NCBI GenBank assembly: GCA_021108395.1
Contig: JAIOQZ010000001.1
Location: 1 to 61,843 of the forward strand
Source: Candidatus Cloacimonadota bacterium
Lineage (GTDB): Bacteria > Cloacimonadota > Cloacimonadia > Cloacimonadales > JAIOQZ01
DNA length: 61,843 nt
Direction of reading: 5' to 3'
In this document: positions 52,835-61,175 of the stretch, piece after piece
Numbering within the stretch: position 1 is the first letter of the stretch
How the letters are laid out: the number at the start of each line of letters is the position of its first letter
Notes under the pieces: model-generated
What the model was told of the DNA's origin: nothing
Databases searched by the model: none
What the model saw: the letters and a program-made list of their open reading frames with translations, nothing else
Translations under genes and position numbers: made by a program

Positions 52835-53852
52835 GACGCTTATCACCGGAGGCTGCGGGTTCATTGGCAGCCACATAGTGCAGGAGTTTCTCGCCAACGA
52901 GGTGGATGTAGTTTGCTTGGTGAAATCGTCCAGCGACACATCCTTTTTGAACTCGCTGAACGTAGAGCTTGTGACAGGCGACATAACCGATATTGACTCG
53001 ATTGTCAGCGCTCTCGCGGGGATTGATTATGTGGTTCATGCTGCCGGCAAGTCTTCCGATTGGGGCAGGTATCAGGATTTCTATAATGCAAACGTTCTGG
53101 GCACGATGAACATCCTGAAGGCGTGCCGGAAATGCGGGATAAACGACCTGACCATCACCGGCTCTATCTCCTCGTATGGAGAGGAGAACAGCAGGACTGT
53201 GAAGGATGAGAACTCGCCGTACAAGTCGCATTATTCCTATTTCGGGTTCTTCCCTTCCGCCATGAACTACTACCGTGACACGAAAGCGGAACTAACGAGG
53301 CAAAGCATCGCGTTTGCCCGACGCAACGCCATGAACCTGACTGTGATCGAGCCGGTCTGGGTGTACGGGGAGAGAGAATTTCACACTGGCTTTTACGAAT
53401 ATATCAAGGCGGTTGGCAACGGTATGAGCTTCGCGCCCGGCTCACAAACCAACCGGTTTCACGTTGTCTATGCAAAAGACCTTGCCAAAGCATACTATCT
53501 GGCCTATGCAAAAAGACTCAACGGGGTGAGCAGAATGATAATCGGCCAGCCGCGTACTGTTTTGCTGGATGATGTTTATCGGCTTTTCTGCAAGGAGGCG
53601 GGACTGAAGAAGCCAACTTCTCTGCCGAAATGGCTGGTCTATCCCCTGGGTTTTGCCCTGGAGGCGTTATATACGTTGCTGCACAGTGCCTCTCCGCCAA
53701 TACTCACCAGAGCCAGGGTGAACATGATGTACGACAACATCGAATATTCGACAGAGAAGGCGAAGAACATGCTGGGGTTCGTTGCAGGCACCTCTTTGGA
53801 AACAGGCATAAAGAACACTGTGAACTGGTACAGGACGAACGGATACTTGTAG
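52827..53852 (+). CDS. NAD(P)-dependent epimerase/dehydrogenase (extended SDR, 3-beta-HSD/CerR-like)
   Basis: A 341-residue extended short-chain dehydrogenase. The Rossmann motif is LITGGCGFIGSH (residues 5-16), followed by GDITDID and HAAGKSSDWG; the catalytic pair is Tyr149 and Lys153 in NYYRDTKAEL. The C-terminal half resembles the 3-beta-hydroxysteroid dehydrogenase/nucleoside-sugar group (RFHVVYAKDLAKAYYLA). In Caulobacter an SDR of this type (CerR) reduces the keto group made by serine palmitoyltransferase, so reduction of the 3-oxo amine is a sensible proposal. It overlaps the ketosynthase by 8 bases and ends the operon just before a pair of repeat units. Confidence 0.87.
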   Translation: MSKTLITGGCGFIGSHIVQEFLANEVDVVCLVKSSSDTSFLNSLNVELVTGDITDIDSIVSALAGIDYVVHAAGKSSDWGRYQDFYNANVLGTMNILKACRKCGINDLTITGSISSYGEENSRTVKDENSPYKSHYSYFGFFPSAMNYYRDTKAELTRQSIAFARRNAMNLTVIEPVWVYGEREFHTGFYEYIKAVGNGMSFAPGSQTNRFHVVYAKDLAKAYYLAYAKRLNGVSRMIIGQPRTVLLDDVYRLFCKEAGLKKPTSLPKWLVYPLGFALEALYTLLHSASPPILTRARVNMMYDNIEYSTEKAKNMLGFVAGTSLETGIKNTVNWYRTNGYL

Positions 53853-53873
53853 CAGGATGATGACAAAGACAAG

Positions 53874-54032
53874 CCAAACTTTTTGCAAAAAGTTTGGATC
53901 AAAAACTCTTGCGGAAACTTCGTTTCCTATGTACAAAAGTATTTCTATGACACAAGGATGCGTTAGCATCCACAAAAGTTTTTGGTCTCGCTTTTTACAA
54001 AAAGCGAGTGGGGTTCAGGGGCAGCGCCCCTG
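53874..54032. repeat. Inverted pair of two-hairpin repeat units, site C
   Basis: The forward unit has the stem CCAAACTTTTT/AAAAAGTTTGG (53874-53884, 53887-53897), the linker ATCAAAAACTCTTGC and the stem GGAAAC/GTTTCC (53913-53927). The inverted unit has GGATGC/GCATCC (53956-53971), then the linker, then CTCGCTTTTT/AAAAAGCGAG (53987-53996, 53999-54008). A further stem CAGGGGC/GCCCCTG (54016-54032) ends six bases before the AGGAGG of the radical SAM gene. Confidence 0.85.
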
Positions 54033-54048
54033 CCTCTCAGGAGGAATC

Positions 54049-55359
54049 ATGAAAAGCGTACGCGGGTTCAACAAGATGCTGTTTATCCTGTATCTCAAGC
54101 TCTATGTGGGCGTGTCCGTCATCATCGGGTTCCGCCGCAAGCGCAGCGTTGGCCAGTTGATAACCATCCTGAAACGGCTTAACTACTTCATCGACAGGAT
54201 ACGGCACAACAAGTTCATTCATACGGCAAAAGGTGTCCGGCTGAACCTGTATATCCCGGCATTTCCCAGCAGAGCTTTTTTTACCTCCTGCGCCAAGTTC
54301 GCCGTCTTCGGAGAAAAACTTCCGGCCACAACCGCCTTGGTGTCAATCACTTCCGCTTGTCCATACAGTTGCAAACACTGCTACCAGAAACTGGACACAG
54401 GGCCGGACATTGACATCGAGTTCTTAAAAAGCGCTGTCGCCAACCTTCAGGACAAAGGAATCGCCTTTTTCAATATCGAAGGAGGGGAGCCATTCCTGCG
54501 TTTCGATAGGCTGCTCGCATTGTGTGAGGTAATCGACAGCAGGTCTGAAATCTGGATAAACTCCACCGGCCACGGGATTACCAGAGAGAGACTGCTGCAA
54601 TTGAAAGCGACGGAGCTGACAGCCATTATGTTTTCTCTGCACTTCCACGAACCACAGCAATTGAACTCATTTATGGGTAGCGACAATGCCTGGTCAACTA
54701 TGGAAAACGCTATCGCCTTGTGCCACGAGCAAGGTATCCCGGTGGCTTTTAACGCCTGTCTGGGCAGAGCGGATTTCTATAATGGCAACTTCGAGAAAAT
54801 CATGCAAACCGCATATATGTTTGGCGGCTCCATTATTCAGCTCATCAAGCCCAAACCATCGGGTGGCTGGCTGGCCGATGGAGTCGAGGAGTTCACGCTT
54901 GCGGATGTGAAGCTGATTGCGGAAAAAGTGGAGCTGTACAATTGCCACAGGCTGTTCTCGGGCTATCCGGCCATTTCGCCTCAGATTCTCGAAGAGGCGC
55001 CCGAGATGTTTGGTTGCACCGCGGGTGGAACCGACAGGTTTTACATCAATGCAAAGGGCGATGTTCAGCCGTGTGAATTTCTCAACATCTCTTTTGGCAA
55101 TCTGCAAGAGGGTGACTTCAACAGTATTTACAGCAGAATGAGGGCCGTTTTCGATACGCCAGGGGACTGCATTCTCTGCGAGAAGTACTCGAAGAAGATA
55201 CACGACGTTTTCTTGCGGAATCAACTGACGGTTTTACCGCTGGATAAAGTTCTCTCTGAAAAAATCTACCAGGACTGGGATCGGGGAAGGCCCACCAGGT
55301 TGTACTGGATGGTCGAGAAGGTGCTCGAGTACTCTGGAGGCAAGCAAGGCCCAGAGTGA
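54049..55359 (+). CDS. Radical SAM protein with SPASM-like C-terminus
   Basis: A 436-residue radical SAM enzyme. An N-terminal membrane-prone or amphipathic segment (FILYLKLYVGVSVIIGF) and about 80 residues precede the cluster motif CPYSCKHC (Cys104, Cys108, Cys111). The SAM-binding GGEP motif is FNIEGGEPFLRF. C-terminal cysteines in FGCTAGG, GDVQPCEF and CILCEKYS fit an auxiliary cluster of SPASM/twitch type. AGGAGGA lies just before the ATG at 54049. It may modify a lipid or peptide; separation from the lipid operon by the repeat leaves the link to it as inference. Confidence 0.88.
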   Translation: MKSVRGFNKMLFILYLKLYVGVSVIIGFRRKRSVGQLITILKRLNYFIDRIRHNKFIHTAKGVRLNLYIPAFPSRAFFTSCAKFAVFGEKLPATTALVSITSACPYSCKHCYQKLDTGPDIDIEFLKSAVANLQDKGIAFFNIEGGEPFLRFDRLLALCEVIDSRSEIWINSTGHGITRERLLQLKATELTAIMFSLHFHEPQQLNSFMGSDNAWSTMENAIALCHEQGIPVAFNACLGRADFYNGNFEKIMQTAYMFGGSIIQLIKPKPSGGWLADGVEEFTLADVKLIAEKVELYNCHRLFSGYPAISPQILEEAPEMFGCTAGGTDRFYINAKGDVQPCEFLNISFGNLQEGDFNSIYSRMRAVFDTPGDCILCEKYSKKIHDVFLRNQLTVLPLDKVLSEKIYQDWDRGRPTRLYWMVEKVLEYSGGKQGPE

Positions 55360-55446
55360 GCAGAACACGGCTGCCGGGGGCAATGGCTGCGTTTTGTGCC
55401 GCCCGCCGACACAGAGACCGGCGAGCGTGTTTTATATTCGTGTGCC

Positions 55447-57399
55447 CTATTCTGTCATGCTCTCCAGTTGCAGTTTCACCTCAGACCAGCGTACCGGTTC
55501 CTGCGAGATGTTCAATTCATCCAAGAATGTAAGTTGCCTGGTAGAGTAGGTTTTAATCGCCATGACTCTATAGAACATATGGTTAGCGGGAGCGCCATTG
55601 TTGCCATACTCCAGTACGCCAATATGGTTGAAGCTCGTATTGGGATGCAGAACATAGTATAAGTAGTAGAATTCACTATCCTCGGCCACTTCACTGTATT
55701 GAAGAACATACAAGCTTGGGGTAAGTGGAAGACCATCTATATCGTGCGTAACAGCATCCCAGGAAATGATGGCATCATCGCCAGAAAGTGTTATCTGAAC
55801 ATTCTGTGGAGGAAGCGGGGTGTTGTTCACCGCTATATAGTCTGCTCTCACAAGTGAATCAACCTCAATACCATCGGTGACGGTTAGTTTCACAGTGTAG
55901 ATGCCTGAAGAACTGTATGTATGGCTTGGGTTCTGCTCAATGGAATCGTAAGTTTCGTCATTCTCGAAATCCCATTGCCACCCCGTAGGATTGTTGATGG
56001 AGGTGTCGGTAAACTGAACTGGTGTCCCAATGAACATTTCTGTGGGCGTTGCAGTGAAATTGGTTCGATCCACTTGCCATGTTAAAAACGGATAGTTATC
56101 ATTGATGTAAGGGATGATATCCCAGTAATCGTTGTTACCGCTGTCATCATTCGGATTGCCGATGAAATCCCATGCAGTGGATAAACCTACAGTGAGTAAG
56201 TCAGTAAATGTAGCCACGTCTTGCATTTCGGCTGTTATTTTGCCGGTGCCGCCGGCGCTGGCGCTTTGCCCGGATGTCTGGGTATCCCAGAAAGAATCTG
56301 TAACAGAGCAGAAATTATACCCCACCAGGCCGCCGGTGTAACTTGTTCCCGTTACACTGCCGGTGCAGTAGCAGTTTGTGATGCTGGAGCTATAGCTATT
56401 CTGTCCCACCAGGCCGCCGGTGTAACTTGTTCCCGTTACATTTCCGGTGCAGTAGCAGTTAGTGATGCTGGAATAATCGCAGTTCCTCCCCACCAGACCG
56501 CCAGTGTTAGCGCCACCGCTTACACTGCCAGTGCTATAGCAGTTGCTGATGCTGGAGTTTAAATAGTTATACCCCACCAGGCCGCCGGTGTAACTTGTTC
56601 CCGTTACACTTCCGGTGCTGTAGCAGTTAGTGATGATGGAGCAGCTATTATCCCCCACCAGGCCCCCGACGTAATTTGTTCCCGTTGCACTGCCGGTGCT
56701 GTAGCTGTCAGTGATGGTGGAAGAGTTGACATTACGTCCCACCAGGCCGCCGACGTAATATGTTCCCGTTGCACTGCCGGTGCTGTAGCAGTTAGTGATG
56801 ATGGAGCAACCGTAGTTCCTCCCCACCAGACCGCCGGCGTGATTTGTTCCCGTTACACTGCCGGCACTGTAGCAGTCAGTGATGCTGGAGTTGACTATAT
56901 TCTCCCCCACCAGGCCGCCGGGGTAGCCGCTTCCACTCACACTGCCGGCGCTGTAGCAGTTGCTGATACTGGAGCTGCCATTATACCCCACCAGGCCGCC
57001 GCTGTGGGAATTTCCGTTCACATAAACATCTGTAACACCGAGATTCTCGATTGTGGCGCTATCGGTGCGACCAAACAAGCCTTGATAGTTAGTTGCTGGC
57101 CGGTTGACATACAGGTAGTTAATTGTGTGGCCCTGCCCATCGTAGGCGCCTGTATAATAATTGGGATAGCTACTACCAATCGGGATAAAGCCTTCGCCGC
57201 CGTTCCAGCCGCTTGTGGCTGTGGCATCAATATCGGCTGTCTGGATGAAGTGGGAGCTCAAGTAATTGCCGACGTCCTGCAACTCGGTTACATTACTCAC
57301 CTGGTAGGGGTCACCGGCCGAGCCGTCCCCGCCGGCAAAGGCGGACAGGTTGACGCTCGCGAGAAGGGTGATGATTACAAAAAGGCTCAGCTTCTTCAT
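55447..57399 (-). CDS. Secreted GLUG-repeat protein with PKD domain
   Basis: A 650-residue exported protein. The signal peptide (KKLSLFVIITLLASVNLSAFA) is followed by a beta-helix lead (YQVSNVTELQDVGNYLSSHF). Then come about nine GLUG repeats (GGLVGYN/RN ... NCYSTGSVTGTSY), each about 26-30 residues, between residues about 135 and 375. A linker follows and then a PKD domain (about 460-545) with GWQWDFENDETYDS and HTYSSSGIYTVKLTVTDG. The C-terminal about 100 residues are fibronectin-like; no sorting domain is seen. The repeats are also close at DNA level (56300-57010), so recombination is likely. Such proteins act as surface adhesins. GGAGAGAG precedes the start. Confidence 0.86.
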   Translation of the reverse strand: MKKLSLFVIITLLASVNLSAFAGGDGSAGDPYQVSNVTELQDVGNYLSSHFIQTADIDATATSGWNGGEGFIPIGSSYPNYYTGAYDGQGHTINYLYVNRPATNYQGLFGRTDSATIENLGVTDVYVNGNSHSGGLVGYNGSSSISNCYSAGSVSGSGYPGGLVGENIVNSSITDCYSAGSVTGTNHAGGLVGRNYGCSIITNCYSTGSATGTYYVGGLVGRNVNSSTITDSYSTGSATGTNYVGGLVGDNSCSIITNCYSTGSVTGTSYTGGLVGYNYLNSSISNCYSTGSVSGGANTGGLVGRNCDYSSITNCYCTGNVTGTSYTGGLVGQNSYSSSITNCYCTGSVTGTSYTGGLVGYNFCSVTDSFWDTQTSGQSASAGGTGKITAEMQDVATFTDLLTVGLSTAWDFIGNPNDDSGNNDYWDIIPYINDNYPFLTWQVDRTNFTATPTEMFIGTPVQFTDTSINNPTGWQWDFENDETYDSIEQNPSHTYSSSGIYTVKLTVTDGIEVDSLVRADYIAVNNTPLPPQNVQITLSGDDAIISWDAVTHDIDGLPLTPSLYVLQYSEVAEDSEFYYLYYVLHPNTSFNHIGVLEYGNNGAPANHMFYRVMAIKTYSTRQLTFLDELNISQEPVRWSEVKLQLESMTE

Positions 57400-57545
57400 G
57401 GCTCTCTCCTTGTATGGTTTGTTGATAATCATCCAGTTCAGACTGACAATCTAACGGTATGTATATGCGGCAATCTTTGTCAAGATTTCTTGTTTCAGGG
57501 GTTGCGATAACATCTAATTGCTTGAAATGTATAGGATACAAGAAA

Positions 57546-57622
57546 TGGCACCCCCGACACGACTCGAACGTGTGACCTTTTCCTTAGGAGGGAACTGCTC
57601 TATCCAACTGAGCTACGGGGGC
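57546..57622 (-). tRNA. tRNA-Arg(CCT)
   Basis: On the minus strand the sequence folds as a full cloverleaf: acceptor GCCCCCG/CGGGGGT, D arm with AGCTCAGTTGGATAGAGC, anticodon loop CTCCTAA (anticodon CCT), T arm with GTTCGAGTC, and an encoded CCA end. A promoter-like TTGACA (57654-57659) with GATGCT (57632-57637) lies just upstream. It reads AGG codons. Confidence 0.95.
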
Positions 57623-57675
57623 ACGGCTCCCAGCATCGGCGTCACCGGCTTCGTGTCAAGCCGAAATGTTTTGCG

Positions 57676-57703
57676 TTGACAAATCGGAGCACACCAGTAC
57701 TCT
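57676..57703 (+). promoter_or_regulatory. Possible promoter of asd
   Basis: A perfect TTGACA (57676-57681) lies 16 bases before TACTCT (57698-57703), a weak -10. It sits about 25 bases before the asd start, whose ribosome site is GGGAGG. It lies back-to-back with the tRNA promoter on the other strand. Confidence 0.35.
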
Positions 57704-57727
57704 CACACAAAACATGCGGGAGGCTGG

Positions 57728-58699
57728 ATGAAGATTGCCGTTGCCGGAGCCACTGGAGAAGTCGGGCGCATGATGGTGCGCACCCTGGCCGAGATGAACA
57801 TCCCTGTGAAATCGCTCACGCTGCTGGCCAGTCGGCGTTCACAGCATGTGCGCATACCCTGGGGCAAAGCCGACCTGCCGGTGTTCGAGCTGACAGACTC
57901 CAACCTGCGCACCGGGTTCGACTATGTGCTGTTCTCGGCGGGGGGCGAGGCTTCCCTGCGGTTCGCGCCCGTGGCCGCAGACGCCGGAGCAGTGGTCATC
58001 GACAACTCGAGCGCTTTTCGCCGCAACGCCGCCATCCCGCTGGTGGCGCCGGAGGTGAACGGCGATTTGCTGCGCGACTACAGCGGCATAGTGGCAAACC
58101 CCAACTGCTCGACAATTCAGCTTGTGCTGGCGCTGCACCCGCTACGGCGTTTCGGCTTGACACGGGTGGTGGTGAGCACCTACCAGTCGGTTTCGGGCGC
58201 AGGGCGCAGGGGCATCGAGGCCTGGGAAGCCGAGCGTGAAGGCCACGACGCAAAGCCCGTGTTCCCCCGCCGCATCGACGCCAACGTCATCCCGCAGATC
58301 GGTGAGATTTTGCCCGATGGCTGGTCGGTGGAGGAAGACAAGATGCGCCACGAAGTGCGCCGCATCCTCGGCCTGCCGACGCTGTCTGTCTGCGCCACCG
58401 CTGTGCGAGCGCCCGTGCGCTATGGCCATGCCGAATCGGTGTGGGCACAGTTCGAGCAGGCGATGACGCCACAGGCGCTGGCGGAGGCATGGTCTGCCGC
58501 CGCCTCGCTCGACTATGCCGGAACGGACTACATCACCCCTGTTGAACTGGCGGACTCAACCGACAGCCATGTGGGCAGAGTGCGGCTGCTGGACGATGGC
58601 CGCTGCATCGCGTTCTGGAATGTGGGGCACAACGTGCGATTGGGCGCAGCCACCAACGCTGTGCGCATCCTGGCGCATCATGCTGCGCTGAATCGTTAA
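57728..58699 (+). CDS. asd: Aspartate-semialdehyde dehydrogenase
   Basis: A 323-residue NADPH-dependent enzyme that makes aspartate semialdehyde for lysine, threonine, methionine and diaminopimelate. It has the Rossmann motif VAGATGEVGRMM (residues 5-16), SAGGEASLRFAP, the catalytic Cys127 in ANPNCSTIQL, the substrate segment EEDKMRHEVRRILG, and the catalytic His234 in RAPVRYGHAESV. The length fits the bacterial family. The gene has no pathway partners beside it. Its stop is 75 bases before the next gene. Confidence 0.96.
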   Translation: MKIAVAGATGEVGRMMVRTLAEMNIPVKSLTLLASRRSQHVRIPWGKADLPVFELTDSNLRTGFDYVLFSAGGEASLRFAPVAADAGAVVIDNSSAFRRNAAIPLVAPEVNGDLLRDYSGIVANPNCSTIQLVLALHPLRRFGLTRVVVSTYQSVSGAGRRGIEAWEAEREGHDAKPVFPRRIDANVIPQIGEILPDGWSVEEDKMRHEVRRILGLPTLSVCATAVRAPVRYGHAESVWAQFEQAMTPQALAEAWSAAASLDYAGTDYITPVELADSTDSHVGRVRLLDDGRCIAFWNVGHNVRLGAATNAVRILAHHAALNR

Positions 58700-58774
58700 T
58701 AGTTTCCAGAAAAACATTGCCCATGAGAGCTGAGTTGTATTATCTTATACAAGATTTTCATTGCGGAGGACACA

Positions 58775-59212
58775 GTGGCTATACGAGACGCATTTGCCAG
58801 CGCCGAGGAGTCGGTGACGCGCTATCCCATTGCGTATCAGAAAGAGAAAATATATGTATATGAGCTCAAGCTGAGTAACGCCGAGGAGGTGTTGCGCCAG
58901 TGCCTGGCCCTCGTTCAGAGGGATGCGACGAGGCAAAAGCGCTTCGTTCTTGTCTTCAATGCGAAACATGTGAAATCCACCACCGTTGGCTTGATGAAGC
59001 TGAAGAAGATTCTGGACGACTATAAGGACTTACTGTTCAGCGACCGCCTGCTCAAGTTCGCCATCATTGTAAAAAGCTTCATTCTACACCGCCGAGTCAT
59101 CGGCATGTTTGACGACATATTCGATGAGGCAGGCGTGAGCCGCTCGAAGTACAATTATTTTACCATGAAGGACAAAGATAAAATGCTGCAATGGCTCGTA
59201 GCCGACAAGTAG
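58775..59212 (+). CDS. STAS-sized conserved protein of unknown function, next to a hybrid kinase
   Basis: I do not recognise a named family. This 145-residue protein has alternating strands and helices (FVLVFNAKHVKSTTVGLMKLKKIL, then LLKFAIIVKSFILHRRVIGMF) and no membrane segment or signal. The layout and size recall STAS/SpoIIAA-like signalling domains, with KSTTVGLMK in the position of the phospho-Ser loop, but that is a weak resemblance. The start is GTG with GGAGGA upstream. A TTGCCC/TATCTT pair near 58718-58747 may be its promoter. The hybrid kinase begins 19 bases after its stop, so they likely act together. Confidence 0.6.
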   Translation: MAIRDAFASAEESVTRYPIAYQKEKIYVYELKLSNAEEVLRQCLALVQRDATRQKRFVLVFNAKHVKSTTVGLMKLKKILDDYKDLLFSDRLLKFAIIVKSFILHRRVIGMFDDIFDEAGVSRSKYNYFTMKDKDKMLQWLVADK

Positions 59213-59231
59213 TAGTTTCGGAGGAAACGTT

Positions 59232-61175
59232 TTGCGCCAGGAAAGAGTCAAGCAACCAACTCCCTTTGTCATTCTCGTCATAGAGGACGACAGGAGTTTT
59301 CAGAGCCTTGTACGGGAAGTCGCCGAAAAGAGTGGGGCGACATGCGCTGTTGTCTCCAGCGGTGCAGAATGCCTGGCCAGGATTGAAGCTGTGCAACCAT
59401 CTCTGTTGCTTGTCGATTATATGCTGGGAGACACCACCGCACCAGAGCTTGTCAGGAAGCTGCGTGGACTGGGGCATGAGCAGCCCTTCGTTGCGATGAC
59501 TGGTTATGGCAGCGAAGAGATTGCCGTTGAGATAATGAAACAGGGCGCCCTCGATTACATCAACAAGGATGATATATTTCTCGACCGACTGTCAATCGTG
59601 CTTAAGAGCGCCAGAGAGAAATTGAGGATCGAGCAGGAACTGGCTGCTGCACAGCTTGCCCTCGAGCAGCAGAAAAACTATTATCAAAGCTTCATCGACC
59701 ACAGTCTCGATATCATCATTCTTTTGGATAACCAGGGCCGCATTCGTCAGACAAACCCCGCGTTTCCTCGTGAAACCGGTTTCAGCGACGCAGATTTCAA
59801 TGGGCTGTATCTCAAGGAGATGCTCGACGGAGATAGCCACGCCAGATTTGACGCCATGCTACAGGCCGCCAGGCGTGGCCAAACTCCCGAGCCATGCGAG
59901 ATGCTGCTGCTGGACTTCAACCAAGCGTTGCTGCCCATCGACGCCGTTTTGATTCCCCTGCCCGCCGACGATGGCCGCGAAAGTGAACTTCTGTTCATGG
60001 GGCGTGTGCTCAGCGAGCGCAAAAAGCTCGAAGAGCAGCTCCGTCAATCACAGAAAATGCAGGCGATTGGCCGCCTCGCCGGTGGAATCGCCCACGATTT
60101 CAACAACATACTGACGACCATCATCGGTTTCTCGGAACTCATCGCCCATAGCGTACCGGAAGACTCGGAGGTGTTTGAATATATCAATGAGGTTCGTGGC
60201 GCCTCGCGGCGGGCAACCTCGATTACCAATCAGTTGCTGATGTTCAGTCGCCGACAGGTGTTACAGCCGCGAGTGCTGCATCTGAACAGATTCATCCACG
60301 AGATGCGCCGTATGCTCGATCGGCTGCTGCTCGAAGACATCGCCCTGAAGCTCGAACTGGCCAGCGAACTGATGGCGGTGAAGGTGGATCACGGCCAGCT
60401 TTCGCAGGTGCTGCTGAACCTGGCGGTAAACGCCCGCGACGCGATGCAGGATGGCGGCACACTGCTCATCCAGACCCGCAATGTGTTGTCCGGCCAGGTG
60501 CCTCGGCTGTCAATCGAGTCGCAGCGCATCGAGTGGTATGTTTGTCTCACTATGACCGACACCGGCACAGGAATGGAGCCTGAGGTGTGCAAACAGATAT
60601 TCGAGCCGTTCTTCACCACCAAACCAGAAGGCAAGGGCACCGGACTGGGGATGGCGGTTGTCTATGGCATTGTCAGCCAGCACAACGGCGTAATTGACAT
60701 TGAGAGCGAGCTGGGCGTGGGCACGTCGGTTCATGTCTATCTGCCGGCTGTGTACCGCGAGAAGCGGAGGGCAAGCAACGAGGAGGAGACCCCGCGAACA
60801 ATGCTTCAGGGAAAGGGGCGTAAAGTGCTGATTGTGGAGGACGAACCGCATGTTCTGCTCATCGCCCGAAAGATCCTCTCACGCAATAACTATCAGGTGA
60901 TAGAGGCCACAAGCAGGCACGAGACCGAGACTATCCTGGGCAATGATGATGGCGGCATCGATCTCGCGTTCATCGATGTAGTGCTGCGTGATGGCAACGG
61001 CCTCGAACTCGCTCGTCACATCCGCAAGCATCACAGCAAGATACACGTGCTCCTCACCAGTGGATACACCGGCGATAAAGCCCAATTCAAAAGCATCAGC
61101 GAGGAAGGATTCCCGTTCCTGCAAAAGCCGTTTTCAGCCATCGAGCTGTTGCAGGCGGTCGCGGATGCCCTCTGA
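59232..61175 (+). CDS. Hybrid signalling protein: receiver-PAS-histidine kinase-receiver
   Basis: A 647-residue cytoplasmic phosphorelay protein. The N-terminal receiver (about 13-130) has the phosphoacceptor Asp62 in LLLVDYML. A PAS domain follows (about 150-260). The kinase core has His288 in GGIAHDFNNILTTIIGFSEL, the N box VLLNLAVNARDAMQDGG and the G boxes MTDTGTGMEPEV and GKGTGLGMAVVYG. A C-terminal receiver (about 530-647) has Asp582 in AFIDVVLRDGNG. The start is TTG, six bases after GGAGGA. No membrane segments are present, so the signal is internal. Its end overlaps radC by 11 bases. Confidence 0.9.
   Translation: MRQERVKQPTPFVILVIEDDRSFQSLVREVAEKSGATCAVVSSGAECLARIEAVQPSLLLVDYMLGDTTAPELVRKLRGLGHEQPFVAMTGYGSEEIAVEIMKQGALDYINKDDIFLDRLSIVLKSAREKLRIEQELAAAQLALEQQKNYYQSFIDHSLDIIILLDNQGRIRQTNPAFPRETGFSDADFNGLYLKEMLDGDSHARFDAMLQAARRGQTPEPCEMLLLDFNQALLPIDAVLIPLPADDGRESELLFMGRVLSERKKLEEQLRQSQKMQAIGRLAGGIAHDFNNILTTIIGFSELIAHSVPEDSEVFEYINEVRGASRRATSITNQLLMFSRRQVLQPRVLHLNRFIHEMRRMLDRLLLEDIALKLELASELMAVKVDHGQLSQVLLNLAVNARDAMQDGGTLLIQTRNVLSGQVPRLSIESQRIEWYVCLTMTDTGTGMEPEVCKQIFEPFFTTKPEGKGTGLGMAVVYGIVSQHNGVIDIESELGVGTSVHVYLPAVYREKRRASNEEETPRTMLQGKGRKVLIVEDEPHVLLIARKILSRNNYQVIEATSRHETETILGNDDGGIDLAFIDVVLRDGNGLELARHIRKHHSKIHVLLTSGYTGDKAQFKSISEEGFPFLQKPFSAIELLQAVADAL

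Noticed and set aside
55360-55446. Terminator between the radical SAM and GLUG genes
   Set aside because: CGCCG/CGGCG and AACACG/CGTGTT pairings exist near a TTTTA run, but the stem is short and interrupted, so it was not listed as a feature.
56300-57010. CRISPR-like regular repeats
   Set aside because: The spacing is that of protein repeats, repeats are imperfect, unit and spacer are not distinct, and the frame is open throughout on the minus strand.
56221-57510. Plus-strand frames opposite the GLUG-repeat gene
   Set aside because: They are mirror frames of the repeats, without signal peptide, ribosome site or known domains.
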